Shown: one piece after another, positions 36,723-47,206 of the stretch | Layout: every line of letters starts with the position of its first letter | How positions within the stretch are numbered: position 1 is the stretch's first letter | Assembly (NCBI RefSeq): GCF_027568395.1 | Contig: NZ_JANKZL010000014.1 | Span: forward strand, 100,817 to 164,816 | DNA: 64,000 nt | From: Aminobacter sp. HY435 | Lineage (GTDB): Bacteria > Pseudomonadota > Alphaproteobacteria > Rhizobiales > Rhizobiaceae | Direction: 5' to 3' | Translations under genes and position numbers: made by a program | The notes under the pieces: generated by a model | What the model saw: only the letters and a program-made list of their open reading frames with translations | Databases searched by the model: none | What the model was told of the DNA's origin: nothing

Positions 36723-38821
36723 CTTCTGGCCTCTGCCTCGGTGCCGGTCACGGGTTCGATGTCGAACAGCTTGCGCAGCGCGGAATCCATGCGCTCCGGG
36801 GTCCTGACCTCGTTGATGTATGCCTGAGCGTTCTTGCCCAGCATTGCCGACCGATCGGGATCGGACAGCAGGGCAAGCACCGCATCGGCGTAGGCTTTCG
36901 CCATGCGCGCATCGTTCCTGTCAGACGGGAGCAGGACCCCGGTCTTGCCGTCCATGACCGCGTCATCGATACCGCCGATGTCCGGGGCAATGACGGTCTT
37001 GCCGTGAGCCATCGCCTCGAGAACGACGTTTGGCATGCCGTCATACCAGGAGGTGTACAGAAAAATCTCGTGGCCCAGGCGGGCAAGATCAGCAAAGCTG
37101 TCGAACGGCCCGCAGTAGCTGAGGCCAGGCGTGTTCTTGGGCGGCAGCAGATGCTGGGTCCTTTCGATGACACCGCCATACATTTCGATGCAAATCGCGG
37201 GGTCGGCCGCGACAAGTAGCTGCGCGATCCGCGGCAGCAAGTCGCATCGCTTCTCCCGATCGACGCGCGACCCCCACAAGATGCGCTTGCGCATGCTCTG
37301 GTCAGCAATGCGGGAGGCACTCATGCATGATGCGGGAATGTAGCTTATCCGAGGGGAAACCAGACCTTGGGCAGACTTCGTGGAGGCTGTGTTGTCGCTG
37401 ACGACATGTCCGCCCATCGTGGTAATTTGGTCAACCAGCTTGAGAGGCTGATCTAGGTCAACATTCGTCGAACGGTGGTTGAGAAAGTGATAGTAGACGA
37501 TCTGGTCTGGGCCTAGACGATTGAGCGCAATTTCGAGCACGCGGTGGCTTCCGGCGCCCGCGCGGAAATGCACTCTGGCACCCGGGGCGGTGTTTTCGAT
37601 GAGTTTCAGCGTGATCTCTGAGAACTGCTGGGGAAGCAAGTGCCCAGCGACGTGATAGGCGTCCAGAAAGCATACATTTGCTGGCAGGTCATACACCGCG
37701 ATATGCTCGTCGGCATATTCCATCGCGATGGCCAGGATCTGCCTTGAGGGGTCTGTGCGAAGGAGTGACTCGATAATCTGGCGAACGTACTTTTCGGCTC
37801 CGCCATGGACGAAATAGGGAACGACGAATACGTCGGTAAAGCGTTTGCCAGCGACCACTTCGCACAGTCGGTAGTAGGCGAGTCCGGCGTCGAGGAATGC
37901 AAATCGTTGGCTATGGACTTGTCCACCTACATTGGCCGGCGAGATCATTGGCTCAATGCGGCCTGCAGCTGCCATCATTTCCAACGTTGACGAATTTCGC
38001 AAAAACGCATCGCGCAAATGGGCATTGTCATCGACGCTGTCCAAAGGCCTTTTCGTGCCAATTTCGTATGCTTCCACATCCGCCCGACCGATGCGCAAGT
38101 AGTTCTCCGGCTCGAGCAATCGCGTTGGCGCTAGTGTTAGCGGATAGGTTGCCTCTCTGGCCTTGGCCATGATGCTGGCCGAGTGGTTCCTGTAGTAGAG
38201 CGCGACGTTGCGAGCCACGGCGTACCGGTATCCATCCGCCAACAGTTCGGCGTTCATGTGCCAATCTTCATAGGCGTGGCCGCGATCGCCGCGGGGATGG
38301 ACGTATTTGTGTTTTTCAAATGCCGAACGATGGCCGAAAATCGACGAGATATATGGGTGATCGACAGGGAAGATCAGAGGCGTCAGGGCGCCGGAGCCTG
38401 TCAAGACGGACAGGCCCTGCCTGCTGCCAAACGAAATCAGGTACTCCGGGAGAATGATGTAGTCTGTGCCGAGCTTGCGGGCGAGGAGAAGGCTTTCTAC
38501 CAGCCTGTTGTAGGAGAACAGATCGTCGCCGTCTGTAATGCAGATGTACTCGCCGTCTGCAGCGGCAATGCCGTCGTTGCGGCTGTGCGCCAGAGAGCGA
38601 TTGGCGACCTCGACGATCTTCAGCCGAAGAAACGACTGGGACTGAAACCCACGGGCGATGCGGGCGGTCGTATCGCACGCGCTGTCCAGAACCATTACAA
38701 GCTCGACGGCAATGCCTGCTGCGGCTGCGAAGTCCGCAGCGTCGCGGATCGAGAGCAACGTCTTTGCCAGAAGCTCCTTCTCGCGATGTATGTTCAGCAC
38801 GACCGATATGTCGAGTTGCAT
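36719..38821 (-). CDS. two-domain glycosyltransferase, GT2 plus GT4
   Basis: A 700-residue protein. Residues 1 to about 260 are a GT-A domain: ISVVLNIHREKELLAKTLLS, then DGDD at 97-100 in the metal-binding motif and HAYEDWHMNAELLADGYRYA. Residues about 325-690 are a GT-B/GT4 domain: VVPYFVHGGAEKYVRQIIES, ILWGSRVDREKRCDLLPRIA, SWYDGMPNVVLEAMAHGKTV. One chain therefore could add two sugars or one domain may be regulatory. It is probably for a surface polysaccharide. No strong ribosome site precedes the ATG at 38821. The gene is visibly less GC-rich than its neighbours, which may mean later acquisition. Confidence 0.85.
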   Translation of the reverse strand: MQLDISVVLNIHREKELLAKTLLSIRDAADFAAAAGIAVELVMVLDSACDTTARIARGFQSQSFLRLKIVEVANRSLAHSRNDGIAAADGEYICITDGDDLFSYNRLVESLLLARKLGTDYIILPEYLISFGSRQGLSVLTGSGALTPLIFPVDHPYISSIFGHRSAFEKHKYVHPRGDRGHAYEDWHMNAELLADGYRYAVARNVALYYRNHSASIMAKAREATYPLTLAPTRLLEPENYLRIGRADVEAYEIGTKRPLDSVDDNAHLRDAFLRNSSTLEMMAAAGRIEPMISPANVGGQVHSQRFAFLDAGLAYYRLCEVVAGKRFTDVFVVPYFVHGGAEKYVRQIIESLLRTDPSRQILAIAMEYADEHIAVYDLPANVCFLDAYHVAGHLLPQQFSEITLKLIENTAPGARVHFRAGAGSHRVLEIALNRLGPDQIVYYHFLNHRSTNVDLDQPLKLVDQITTMGGHVVSDNTASTKSAQGLVSPRISYIPASCMSASRIADQSMRKRILWGSRVDREKRCDLLPRIAQLLVAADPAICIEMYGGVIERTQHLLPPKNTPGLSYCGPFDSFADLARLGHEIFLYTSWYDGMPNVVLEAMAHGKTVIAPDIGGIDDAVMDGKTGVLLPSDRNDARMAKAYADAVLALLSDPDRSAMLGKNAQAYINEVRTPERMDSALRKLFDIEPVTGTEAEARR

Positions 38822-39013
38822 GAATTGAGTGCTCTGGCGGTTTCTTTGGCGGTCGGCATAACAATGTTGGAGTGCATGGTGCAATAGGTCGCGCTGTCTG
38901 GTGGCCTCTTCCGAGGCCTCCCGCTGGACGGCCCAATTGCATGCTGCAAGGTTGCGGCGGGTGTGTGACGCGGCTATGCCCTGACGGACGGCGCAGACGA
39001 GAAGGCAGAGCAG

Positions 39014-39847
39014 ATGAAGACCATATCCACGTCGAAGTCGCATGGCGGCATCCAGGGCGTCCATGCGCATGCGTCGGACGCGTGCGCCTGCGACATGACC
39101 TTCGCGGTGTTCGTGCCGCCGCAGGCCAAGGACGGTCCGGTGCCGGTGCTGTGGTACCTCTCGGGCCTCACCTGCACGCACGCCAATGTCATGGACAAGG
39201 GCGAGTATCGCCGGCTCGCCGCGGAACTCGGGCTGATCGTCGTTTGCCCCGACACCAGCCCGCGCGGCGAAGGCATTCCCGACGAGAACGACAACTGGCA
39301 GTTCGGCTCGGGTGCCGGCTTCTATGTCGACGCGACGCAGGAGCCGTTCGCCAAGAACTACCGCATGTATTCCTACATCACCGAGGAGCTGCCGGCATTG
39401 ATCGCGGCAAACTTCCCGGCCGACATGTCGCGCCAGGCGATCTTTGGCCACTCGATGGGCGGCCACGGCGCGCTGACCATTGCGCTGAAGCACCCCGGGC
39501 GCTTCAAGAGCTGCTCGGCCTTCGCCCCCATCGCCCAGCCGTCGACGGCGGGCTGGTCGAAGCCGGCGCTGGAAAAATACCTTGGGACCGATGAAGCGTC
39601 GTGGCGCGCCTATGACACGACGCTGCTGATTGGCGACGGCAGGCGCTTCCCGGAGTTCCTGGTCGACCAGGGCACGGCTGACGGCTTCCTGCAGGAGGGC
39701 CTGCGTCCGTGGCTGCTCGAAGAGGCGTGCGGCAAGGCCGGCATCGGGCTCACCTTGCGCATGCAGGACGGCTACGACCACTCCTACAACTTCATCTCCA
39801 CCTTCATGGACGACCACCTGAGGTGGCATGCGCAGCGTCTTGGATGA
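39014..39847 (+). CDS. fghA: S-formylglutathione hydrolase
   Basis: A 277-residue esterase that hydrolyses S-formylglutathione to formate and glutathione in formaldehyde detoxification. The family features are KSHGGIQGVHAHASDACACD, PVLWYLSGLTCTHANVMDKG, the nucleophile elbow IFGHSMGGHGALTIAL, DQGTADGFLQE (catalytic Asp region) and the final GYDHSYNFISTFMDDH with the His. Length is normal. No formaldehyde dehydrogenase is adjacent. It is divergent from the glycosyltransferase across 192 bp in which I see no clear promoter. Confidence 0.96.
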   Translation: MKTISTSKSHGGIQGVHAHASDACACDMTFAVFVPPQAKDGPVPVLWYLSGLTCTHANVMDKGEYRRLAAELGLIVVCPDTSPRGEGIPDENDNWQFGSGAGFYVDATQEPFAKNYRMYSYITEELPALIAANFPADMSRQAIFGHSMGGHGALTIALKHPGRFKSCSAFAPIAQPSTAGWSKPALEKYLGTDEASWRAYDTTLLIGDGRRFPEFLVDQGTADGFLQEGLRPWLLEEACGKAGIGLTLRMQDGYDHSYNFISTFMDDHLRWHAQRLG

Positions 39848-40047
39848 GCTGGCGTCACGGCGCCGGCGCCGCTTGATGCCCTTCTTCCGGGTTTTGCGGC
39901 CCTGCCTGGCGCTTCGCCTCAAGATGCGGCAATGATTGATGTGAGCTGCACAACATTTGGAGTTGCACGTTAGCTGTCGTGAAAATAGGTTCGCTCGTCC
40001 CTTGAGCGCGCCTGTTGGCGGCAGGGCGTCAAACAACAGAGGCTTTC

Positions 40048-41088
40048 ATGACACGACTTCACACCCTTCTCGCGGCTGGCGTTGCTGGCCTCGCGACGAC
40101 GCTCGTCGCAGCGCCGGCGCTCGCCCAGGGCAAGACTCTGACCATCTCCTGGTGGGGCTTCAACGGCGACAAGCTCGACGAATACATCATCAAGCCGTTC
40201 AAGGAGAAGTGCGGCTGCGAGATCGTCTTCGAGACAGGCAACAACGCCGACCGTCTCAACAAGATCAAGATCCGCAACGGCGAGGGCGTCGACGTCGCCT
40301 ACTTCACCGACGCCTATTCGCAGATCGGCATCAAGGAAGGCCTGTTCCAGCCGATCGACAAGTCGAAGGTGCCGAACCTCGAAGGTCTCTACGATCTCGC
40401 CAAGGCACCGCAGGGTGAATTCGGTCCGGCTTATACCATCGGCCGCGTCGGCGTGATCTACGACACCGCCAAGGTCAAGGCCCCGATCACCTCGTGGAAC
40501 GACCTGTGGAAGGAAGACTTCAAGGCGTCGCTGTCGCTGCCGGGCATCACCACCACCGCCGGCCCGATGGCCGTGATGATCGCCGGCACCCATGCCGGCG
40601 TCGATCCCTTCACCGATACCGACGGTGCCTTCAAGGCGATCGAAGACCTGAAGCCGAACGTCGTCAAGAACTACAACACCGGCTCCGAGTTGGTGAACCT
40701 GTTTTCGACCGGCGAGATTTCGGCCTCGGTTGCCCAGGACTTCACGCTGGCCCAGATCCAGGCTGCCGTGCCGACCGCCGCATGGGCGGATCTGTCGGAT
40801 GGCGCCATCGCCACGCTCAACACCATCAACATCCCCAAGGGTGCTGCCAATGTCGAGCTGGCCCATGAATTCATCAACTTCGTGCTGTCGCAGGAAGTGC
40901 AGCAGAAGACCGCCGAGAATGGCGTCGATGCGCCCGTCGTCAAGGCTGTCACGCTGACGCCGGAACAGGCCAAGCTCTGGACCTACGGCGCCGACATGAT
41001 CGCCTCGCTGAAGCAGGTCGACTACGAAAAGCTGAACGAAGCCAAGAACGACTGGGTCGATCGCTGGAACGAAGTTTTCGGCATGTAA
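40048..41088 (+). CDS. ABC transporter periplasmic binding protein, polyamine/cluster-1 type
   Basis: A 346-residue protein with a signal peptide (to about residue 27, APALAQG). SWWGFNGDKLDEYIIKPFKE and the later VDVAYFTDAYSQIGIKEG, SWNDLWKEDF and EFINFVLSQEVQQK are the PotD/PotF-like layout. PotF-type proteins bind putrescine or spermidine, but relatives take up other small cations or carboxylates. It is first in a five-gene set with two permeases, an ATPase and an amidohydrolase, which suggests the ligand may be the amidohydrolase substrate. The ATG at 40048 has AGAGG upstream. Confidence 0.9.
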   Translation: MTRLHTLLAAGVAGLATTLVAAPALAQGKTLTISWWGFNGDKLDEYIIKPFKEKCGCEIVFETGNNADRLNKIKIRNGEGVDVAYFTDAYSQIGIKEGLFQPIDKSKVPNLEGLYDLAKAPQGEFGPAYTIGRVGVIYDTAKVKAPITSWNDLWKEDFKASLSLPGITTTAGPMAVMIAGTHAGVDPFTDTDGAFKAIEDLKPNVVKNYNTGSELVNLFSTGEISASVAQDFTLAQIQAAVPTAAWADLSDGAIATLNTINIPKGAANVELAHEFINFVLSQEVQQKTAENGVDAPVVKAVTLTPEQAKLWTYGADMIASLKQVDYEKLNEAKNDWVDRWNEVFGM

Positions 41089-41103
41089 GACCGAAAGGGA
41101 GGG

Positions 41104-41126
41104 GAGGGGCATGCGCCTTTCCCCTC
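41104..41126 (+). promoter_or_regulatory. hairpin after the binding-protein gene
   Basis: GAGGGG and CCCCTC pair around an 11-nt loop, 16 bp after the binding-protein stop and 163 bp before the permease start. There is no T run. In transporter operons such hairpins protect the binding-protein mRNA and reduce downstream expression. The rest of the 41089-41288 gap shows no gene. Confidence 0.5.
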
Positions 41127-41288
41127 TGCCTTGTGTGTTTGGCGCAACGCTGAACGTCATTTGAACTGCCATTTCGGCCTTTGCGGCATTCTGCGCCTTT
41201 CGCCGCCGGCCAATGAAGGCTAGCAAGCCTGCGACGACGCGCCCGCGGCGGCAACGCCCGGGGACAAACTGGAAGAGATCGAACTTTC

Positions 41289-42116
41289 ATGTTGAAACGA
41301 TATGCCGGATGGTGGCTCGCGGCGCCGGCCACCCTGGCGGTGCTGATATTCCTCGTGCTGCCTGTAGCCGCGACCATCGCCACCACCTTCGCCGAGCCCA
41401 AGGGCTTCTTCGCGCCCTACGCGGCCTTCTTCAACAGCGGCTTCCGCCGCACCGTGCTCTGGCGCACCATTGAGATTTCGCTGGCGACCACCGCGATTTC
41501 GCTCGTCGTCGGCTTCCTGACCGCCTATGTCGTGTCGAAGTCGCCGGGCAGGCTGAAGAGCCTTTTGATCATCGCCGCCGTGTTCCCGCTGCTGACCGGC
41601 GTCGTCGTCCGCTCCTTCGCCTGGCTGATCATCCTTGGCAAGAACGGCATCCTCAACAACTTCCTGGTCGGCATCGGCGCGATCTCGGAGCCGCTGTCGA
41701 TGCTCTACACGCAAGGGTCGGTCATCGTCGCCATGGTCTACCTGTTCGTCCCGCTGATGATCCTGACGCTTGTCGGTGTGCTCGAAAACATCCCCGACGA
41801 CGTCGTCCAGGCTTCCGCCTCGCTTGGCGCCACGCCCGCGGCGACCTTCCGGCAGGTGATCCTGCCACTGGCCGTGCCCGGATTGATCGTCGGTGCGGTG
41901 CTCGTCTTTACCGGCTCGTTCACCGCCTACGCCACGCCCCAGCTTCTCGGTGGCGAACGCCAGATGGTCATGGGCACGCTGATGTACCAGCGCGCCATGG
42001 TGTCCTTCGACTGGGTCGGCGCCTCCACCATTGCAGCGATCATGGTGGTGATTACGATCACCGTCGTGCTCGCCATGAGCCGCATCGCGCGGCGTCTCAA
42101 CCCGATGGCGACATGA
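41289..42116 (+). CDS. ABC transporter permease (PotB/PotH type)
   Basis: A 275-residue inner-membrane permease with about six helices, from LAAPATLAVLIFLVLPVAAT to IAAIMVVITITVVLAMSRI. The EAA loop is VVQASASLGATPAATFRQVI. The GSFTAYATPQLLGGERQMVMG segment is typical of polyamine-type permeases. It overlaps the next permease gene by 4 bp. Confidence 0.92.
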   Translation: MLKRYAGWWLAAPATLAVLIFLVLPVAATIATTFAEPKGFFAPYAAFFNSGFRRTVLWRTIEISLATTAISLVVGFLTAYVVSKSPGRLKSLLIIAAVFPLLTGVVVRSFAWLIILGKNGILNNFLVGIGAISEPLSMLYTQGSVIVAMVYLFVPLMILTLVGVLENIPDDVVQASASLGATPAATFRQVILPLAVPGLIVGAVLVFTGSFTAYATPQLLGGERQMVMGTLMYQRAMVSFDWVGASTIAAIMVVITITVVLAMSRIARRLNPMAT

Positions 42117-42904
42117 TGACCGGCCGTATCAATCCCCTGCTGATCCTGTTCGCCGTCCTGGTCTACATCTTCCTGATGGGGCCGCTGATCATCGTGCTCG
42201 GCGCATCGGTCAGCGACACCACCTACCTGACCTTCCCGCCGCAGGGCTTCTCGCTGCGCTGGTTCGAGAACATTTTCGAAATCAGCGCCTTCCGCCGCAC
42301 CATCGTCACCAGCCTGCAGCTTGCTTTCCTGGCGACCGGGCTGGCGCTCCTGATCGGCATTCCTGCCGCCTATGCGCTCAACCGCTACCGCATCAAGCTG
42401 CCGTCCTGGCTGTCGACTGTCTTCGTGCTGCCGATCCTGGTGCCCGAGATCGTGCTCGGCTTCTCGCTGCTGAAGTCGGTCGCTGTCGGCATGCAGACGC
42501 CGATCTTCTTGACGCTGCTGGTCGGCCACATGCTGCTGGTGCTGCCCTATTGCGTGCGTGTCGTCTCGGCGAGCCTTGCCTCGTTCGACTTCTCGATCGA
42601 GGAAGCCGCCGTCAGCCTTGGTAGCCCGCCGGTGAAAACCTTCTTCACCATCGTCTTGCCCAACGTCCGTTCCGGCGTGATCGCGGCCTTCATCCTGGCC
42701 TTCATCACCTCGATCAACGACGTGTCGACGTCGCTGTTCCTCACCGGCCCCGGCATCTCGACGCTGCCCATTCAGATTCTCGCCCATGTCGAGCAGTTCT
42801 TCGACCCGACGATCGCGTCGGTGTCGGTGCTGCTGATGCTGCTGACCGTCGCAGTCATGGCCATCGTCGAGCGCACGCTCGGCCTCACCTTCCTTGCGAA
42901 GTAG
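42113..42904 (+). CDS. ABC transporter permease (PotC/PotI type)
   Basis: A 263-residue permease. Opening helix LLILFAVLVYIFLMGPLIIV and the EAA-type loop FSIEEAAVSLGSPPVKTFFT are clear; ISTLPIQILAHVEQFFDPT is a PotC-like stretch. The ATG at 42113 overlaps the previous stop; a second ATG at 42116 would also serve. It ends 6 bp before the ATPase gene. Confidence 0.92.
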   Translation: MMTGRINPLLILFAVLVYIFLMGPLIIVLGASVSDTTYLTFPPQGFSLRWFENIFEISAFRRTIVTSLQLAFLATGLALLIGIPAAYALNRYRIKLPSWLSTVFVLPILVPEIVLGFSLLKSVAVGMQTPIFLTLLVGHMLLVLPYCVRVVSASLASFDFSIEEAAVSLGSPPVKTFFTIVLPNVRSGVIAAFILAFITSINDVSTSLFLTGPGISTLPIQILAHVEQFFDPTIASVSVLLMLLTVAVMAIVERTLGLTFLAK

Positions 42905-42910
42905 ACCCAT

Positions 42911-43972
<1,062 letters not shown>

Positions 43973-43987
43973 ACTGAGGACTGTAGA

Positions 43988-45310
43988 TTGTCCATCCTCA
44001 TCGCCAACGCCACCGTCCTGCCCTGCACGGAGGACATGCCCGTCATCGACAAGGGCTGGGTCCATGTCGAGGGCGAGGTCATCAAGGCGGTCGGCGCGGG
44101 CGAAGCGCCAGCAATCGCCGGCGCGGAAGTAATCGATGTCGATGGCGACCTCGTCATGCCGGGCATGGTCAATCCGCATTGCCACATGGCGATGACGCTG
44201 TTCCGTGGCCTCGGCGAGGACGTCGACGACCGGCTCTACCGCTACATCCTGCCGCTGGAACGCAAGTTCGTGCGGCCCGAGGCGGTGCGTGCCGGCACAG
44301 CGCTTGCAGCACTTGAGCTGATCGAGGGCGGCGTCACTTCGGTCGCCGACATGTATTACTTCGAGACCGAAGTTGCTCGCGTGGTTGCCCAGGCCGGCAT
44401 TCGCGGCGTGCTCGGCCAGACCATCGCCGACTTCGATCCGCCGGATCACAAAAACGTCGACGAAGGTTTTGCGCTGACCGAGGCGCTCGTCGCCGAGTTC
44501 GCCGGCCATGGCCGGGTCATCCCGTCGATTGCCCCGCACGCGCCCTACTCGACCGGCATGGCAACGATGGAACGCATCGCCCGCTGGGCGGACGACCATC
44601 CTGACGTCCCCGTGCAGATGCATCTCGCCGAGAGCGATGCCGAGATGGAGTGGGCTGAAAAGACCCACGGCATGCGCCCGGTCGAGGTGGTCGAGAAAGC
44701 GGGGCTGCTGCGCAAGGGCCTGATCTGCGCCCACTGCCTGCATGTCGATGAGACAGACATCGAGCGCATGGCCCATGCTGAGGTCTGCGTCGCCCACAAT
44801 GCCCGTTCCAACGGCAAGGCCGGGCGCGGCATCGCGCCCGTCGAGGCGATGCGCAAGGCCGGCATACCGGTTGGCATCTCGACCGATGGCGCGATGAGCG
44901 GCAACACGCTCGACCTGTTCTCGCAGTTCGCGCCGGTGTCGATGTTCGCCAAGCTGCTCGGCCACAGCCGCAAGCCGATGGCATCCGTCGACGTGGTGCG
45001 CATGGCGACCCGCGATGGCGCGAAGGTGCTCGGACTGGATGCGAAGGTCGGCTCGCTCGAGCCGGGCAAGCAGGCCGACCTCATCCGCGTCAGCCTGTCG
45101 TCGCCACGCCAGCAGCCGGTTTACGACGTCTATTCGACGCTCGTCTTTGCCACGATGCCGACCGACGTGCGCGACGTCATGGTCGGCGGTGACTGGCTGA
45201 TGCGCGGCCGCGAGGTGTTGAGCCTCGAACGCAAGAAGGTGCTGCGCGACGCGCTGCAGGTGGCGCAGAGCTTCAAGGCCGAGATGGCCCGCATCGACGC
45301 TGCCGGGTGA
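43988..45310 (+). CDS. amidohydrolase of the TRZ/ATZ family, MTA/SAH deaminase-like
   Basis: A 440-residue metal-dependent deaminase or hydrolase. The metal ligands are NPHCHMAMTLFRGLGEDV (HxH near residue 60), PHAPYSTGM and MHLAESDAEMEW, HCLHVDETDIERM, and STDGAMSGNTLDLF with the final Asp. These are the motifs of 5-methylthioadenosine/S-adenosylhomocysteine deaminases, and also of guanine, 8-oxoguanine and triazine relatives, so the aromatic N-heterocycle is not fixed. The start is TTG at 43988 with GAGGA upstream, 15 bp after the ATPase gene. It is probably co-transcribed with the transporter. Confidence 0.85.
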   Translation: MSILIANATVLPCTEDMPVIDKGWVHVEGEVIKAVGAGEAPAIAGAEVIDVDGDLVMPGMVNPHCHMAMTLFRGLGEDVDDRLYRYILPLERKFVRPEAVRAGTALAALELIEGGVTSVADMYYFETEVARVVAQAGIRGVLGQTIADFDPPDHKNVDEGFALTEALVAEFAGHGRVIPSIAPHAPYSTGMATMERIARWADDHPDVPVQMHLAESDAEMEWAEKTHGMRPVEVVEKAGLLRKGLICAHCLHVDETDIERMAHAEVCVAHNARSNGKAGRGIAPVEAMRKAGIPVGISTDGAMSGNTLDLFSQFAPVSMFAKLLGHSRKPMASVDVVRMATRDGAKVLGLDAKVGSLEPGKQADLIRVSLSSPRQQPVYDVYSTLVFATMPTDVRDVMVGGDWLMRGREVLSLERKKVLRDALQVAQSFKAEMARIDAAG

Positions 45311-45346
45311 ACAAGCACACCGATAGAACAGCAGGAAGGAAAAGCC

Positions 45347-46756
45347 ATGAACAGAACCGAAGCCTCGGCGCGCCTTGACGAGGTGCTTGCCAAAGTCGAC
45401 TCCAACATCGACGGCAGCCTGGAGCGCCTGTTCGACCTGATCCGCATCCCCTCCGTCTCGACCGATCCGACACACGCCGCCGACTGCAGGCGCGCCGCCG
45501 AATGGCTGACCAAGGAGCTTGGCGAACTCGGTTTCGACGCCTCCGTGCGCGCGACCGCGCGGCATCCCATGGTGGTCGGCCATGACCGCACCGGGCAGGG
45601 GCCGCATGTGCTGTTCTACGGCCACTACGACGTGCAGCCGGTCGATCCGCTTGACCTGTGGCACTCCGATCCGTTCGAGCCCAAGCTGGTGCCGCAGCCC
45701 GATGGCGAGACCCACATCGTTGCCCGCGGCGCTTCCGACGACAAGGGCCAGCTTTTGACCTTCGTCGAGGCGTGCCGTGCCTGGAAGGCCGTTACCGGCA
45801 GCCTGCCGATCCAGGTCTCGGTGCTGTTCGAGGGCGAGGAAGAGATCTCCAGCCCGAGCCTGCCGCCCTTCCTCGATACGACAGGCGCCGAGCTCAAGGC
45901 CGACGTCGTTCTCGTCTGCGACACCGACATGTGGGACGCCGAGACGCCGGCGGTGACAACGATGCTGCGCGGCGTGCTGAAGGAGGAGATCGTCATCTCC
46001 TGCTCCAACCGCGACCTGCATTCTGGCATCTACGGCAACGCCGCGCGCAACCCGCTGCAGGTGCTGTCCGACATCGTCTCCAGCCTGCGCGCATCAGACG
46101 GCGGAGTGGCCGTCGAAGGCTTCTATGACGGCGTCACCGAACTGCCCGACGCCATCAAGGCGCAGTGGCAGCGCCTGCCCTTCGACGACAAGGGCTTTTT
46201 GGGCGACATCGGCCTCTCGATACCCGCCGGCGAAAACGGCCGCACCGTGCTCGAGCAGGTCTGGGCGCGCCCGAGCTGCGAAATCCACGGCATCATCGGC
46301 GGTTACACCGAAGAGGGCTTCAAGACCGTCATCCCGGCCAAGGCGCAGTCCAAGATCTCCTTCCGCCTCGTCGCCGGCCAGGACCCGGAAAAGATCCGCG
46401 GGGCCTTCCGCGCCCATGTCCGCGCCCGCATCCCCGCCGATTGCTCGGTCGAGTTCATCGACCATGGCGCGAGTGCCGCGACCGTCATGCCGATCGACGG
46501 CGATTTTCTCACCAAGGCGCTCGGCGCGTTGACCGAGGAATGGGAGCGCGAAGCGGCGGTTGCCGGCAGCGGCGGCTCGATCCCGATCGTTTCCGCCTTC
46601 AAGGAAAAGCTCGGCATGGATTCGCTGCTGATCGGCTTCGCCCGCTTCGACAACCGCATCCACAGCCCGAACGAAAAGTACGACCTCTCCAGCTTCCGGA
46701 AGGGCATCCGCTCCTGGGCCCGCATCCTGGCGGCGTTTGCGGAAGACAAGGGCTGA
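45347..46756 (+). CDS. M20-family metallopeptidase (dipeptidase-like)
   Basis: A 469-residue dizinc peptidase or amidase. Metal-site segments: LFYGHYDVQPVDPLDLW (His and Asp), RGASDDKGQLLTFVE (bridging Asp), FEGEEEISSPS (catalytic and binding Glu) and DTDMWDAETPAV. The lid domain lies in the middle third (GVLKEEIVISCSNRDLHSG). Family members cleave dipeptides or N-acyl and carbamoyl amino acids. AGGAAGG precedes the ATG, 36 bp after the amidohydrolase gene, so both share the transcript. Confidence 0.88.
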   Translation: MNRTEASARLDEVLAKVDSNIDGSLERLFDLIRIPSVSTDPTHAADCRRAAEWLTKELGELGFDASVRATARHPMVVGHDRTGQGPHVLFYGHYDVQPVDPLDLWHSDPFEPKLVPQPDGETHIVARGASDDKGQLLTFVEACRAWKAVTGSLPIQVSVLFEGEEEISSPSLPPFLDTTGAELKADVVLVCDTDMWDAETPAVTTMLRGVLKEEIVISCSNRDLHSGIYGNAARNPLQVLSDIVSSLRASDGGVAVEGFYDGVTELPDAIKAQWQRLPFDDKGFLGDIGLSIPAGENGRTVLEQVWARPSCEIHGIIGGYTEEGFKTVIPAKAQSKISFRLVAGQDPEKIRGAFRAHVRARIPADCSVEFIDHGASAATVMPIDGDFLTKALGALTEEWEREAAVAGSGGSIPIVSAFKEKLGMDSLLIGFARFDNRIHSPNEKYDLSSFRKGIRSWARILAAFAEDKG

Positions 46757-46773
46757 GGTTGCTGCCGGGTGCG

Positions 46774-46847
46774 TCCTTCGAGGCTCGCCCGCCGATGGTT
46801 ATTGTGACTGGATGAGAGTTTTGCGGGCTCGCACCTCAGGATGAGGG
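46774..46847. repeat. repeat of the TCCTTCGAGGCTCG / CTCAGGATGAGG type, interrupted
   Basis: The two halves TCCTTCGAGGCTCG (from 46774) and GGGCTCGCACCTCAGGATGA (to 46847) are normally adjacent in rhizobial intergenic repeats as I know them; here about 40 bp separates them. It lies just after the M20 peptidase gene. Confidence 0.45.
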
Positions 46848-46920
46848 GGCGTTGGCGCTGGCCGATCTCGCGGGTCCGGTGTGTCTCGCCAGCTTGAATG
46901 TTCGCCAGCTCGACGAACTA

Positions 46921-47145
46921 CCCCCACTCCGTCACGGCTTCGCCGTGCCACCTCTCCCCCACTTCGTGAGGGAGAGGAAGGGCTAAATCTCGTGATGTCT
47001 CGATAATCCAATAAGCCGTGGCCTCTCTGCCCAGGGGGCCTCTTCCCAACTTCGTGAGGCAGAGGAAGGGCGCTAAGCTTGCGGCCGCTTTCCTCTCCCC
47101 CGTCGAACGGGGGAGAGGTGGTTTGCGAAGCAAACCGGAGTGGGG
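46921..47145. repeat. 225-bp palindromic element with terminal inverted repeats
   Basis: It begins CCCCCACTCCG and ends CCGGAGTGGGG. Inside are hairpins ACGGC/GCCGT (46934-46946), CCTCTCCC/GGGAGAGG (46951-46977), a 12-bp perfect stem CCTCTCCCCCGT/ACGGGGGAGAGG (47092-47118) and GGTTTGC/GCAAACC (47120-47136). The 50266-50512 element has the same ends and hairpins with a different centre. Confidence 0.85.
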
Positions 47146-47162
47146 TCGACCGCGCTTCAGTC

Positions 47163-47196
47163 GCCCTCATGGTGAGCTTGTCGAACCACGAGGGCG
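47163..47196. repeat. short inverted repeat
   Basis: GCCCTCATGGT and AACCACGAGGGCG pair with one or two mismatches around about 10 bp. It is 10 bp before the adenine-deaminase-like stop codon and is a third repeat type in the 46757-47206 gap, which holds no gene. Confidence 0.55.
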
Positions 47197-47206
47197 TCGT
47201 GAAGCT

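Noticed and set aside
38822..40036. N-terminal extension of the glycosyltransferase frame to 1105 codons
   Set aside because: The extra part is antisense to fghA and is Arg/Gly/Ala mirror sequence; GT2 sequence starts exactly at the ATG at 38821.
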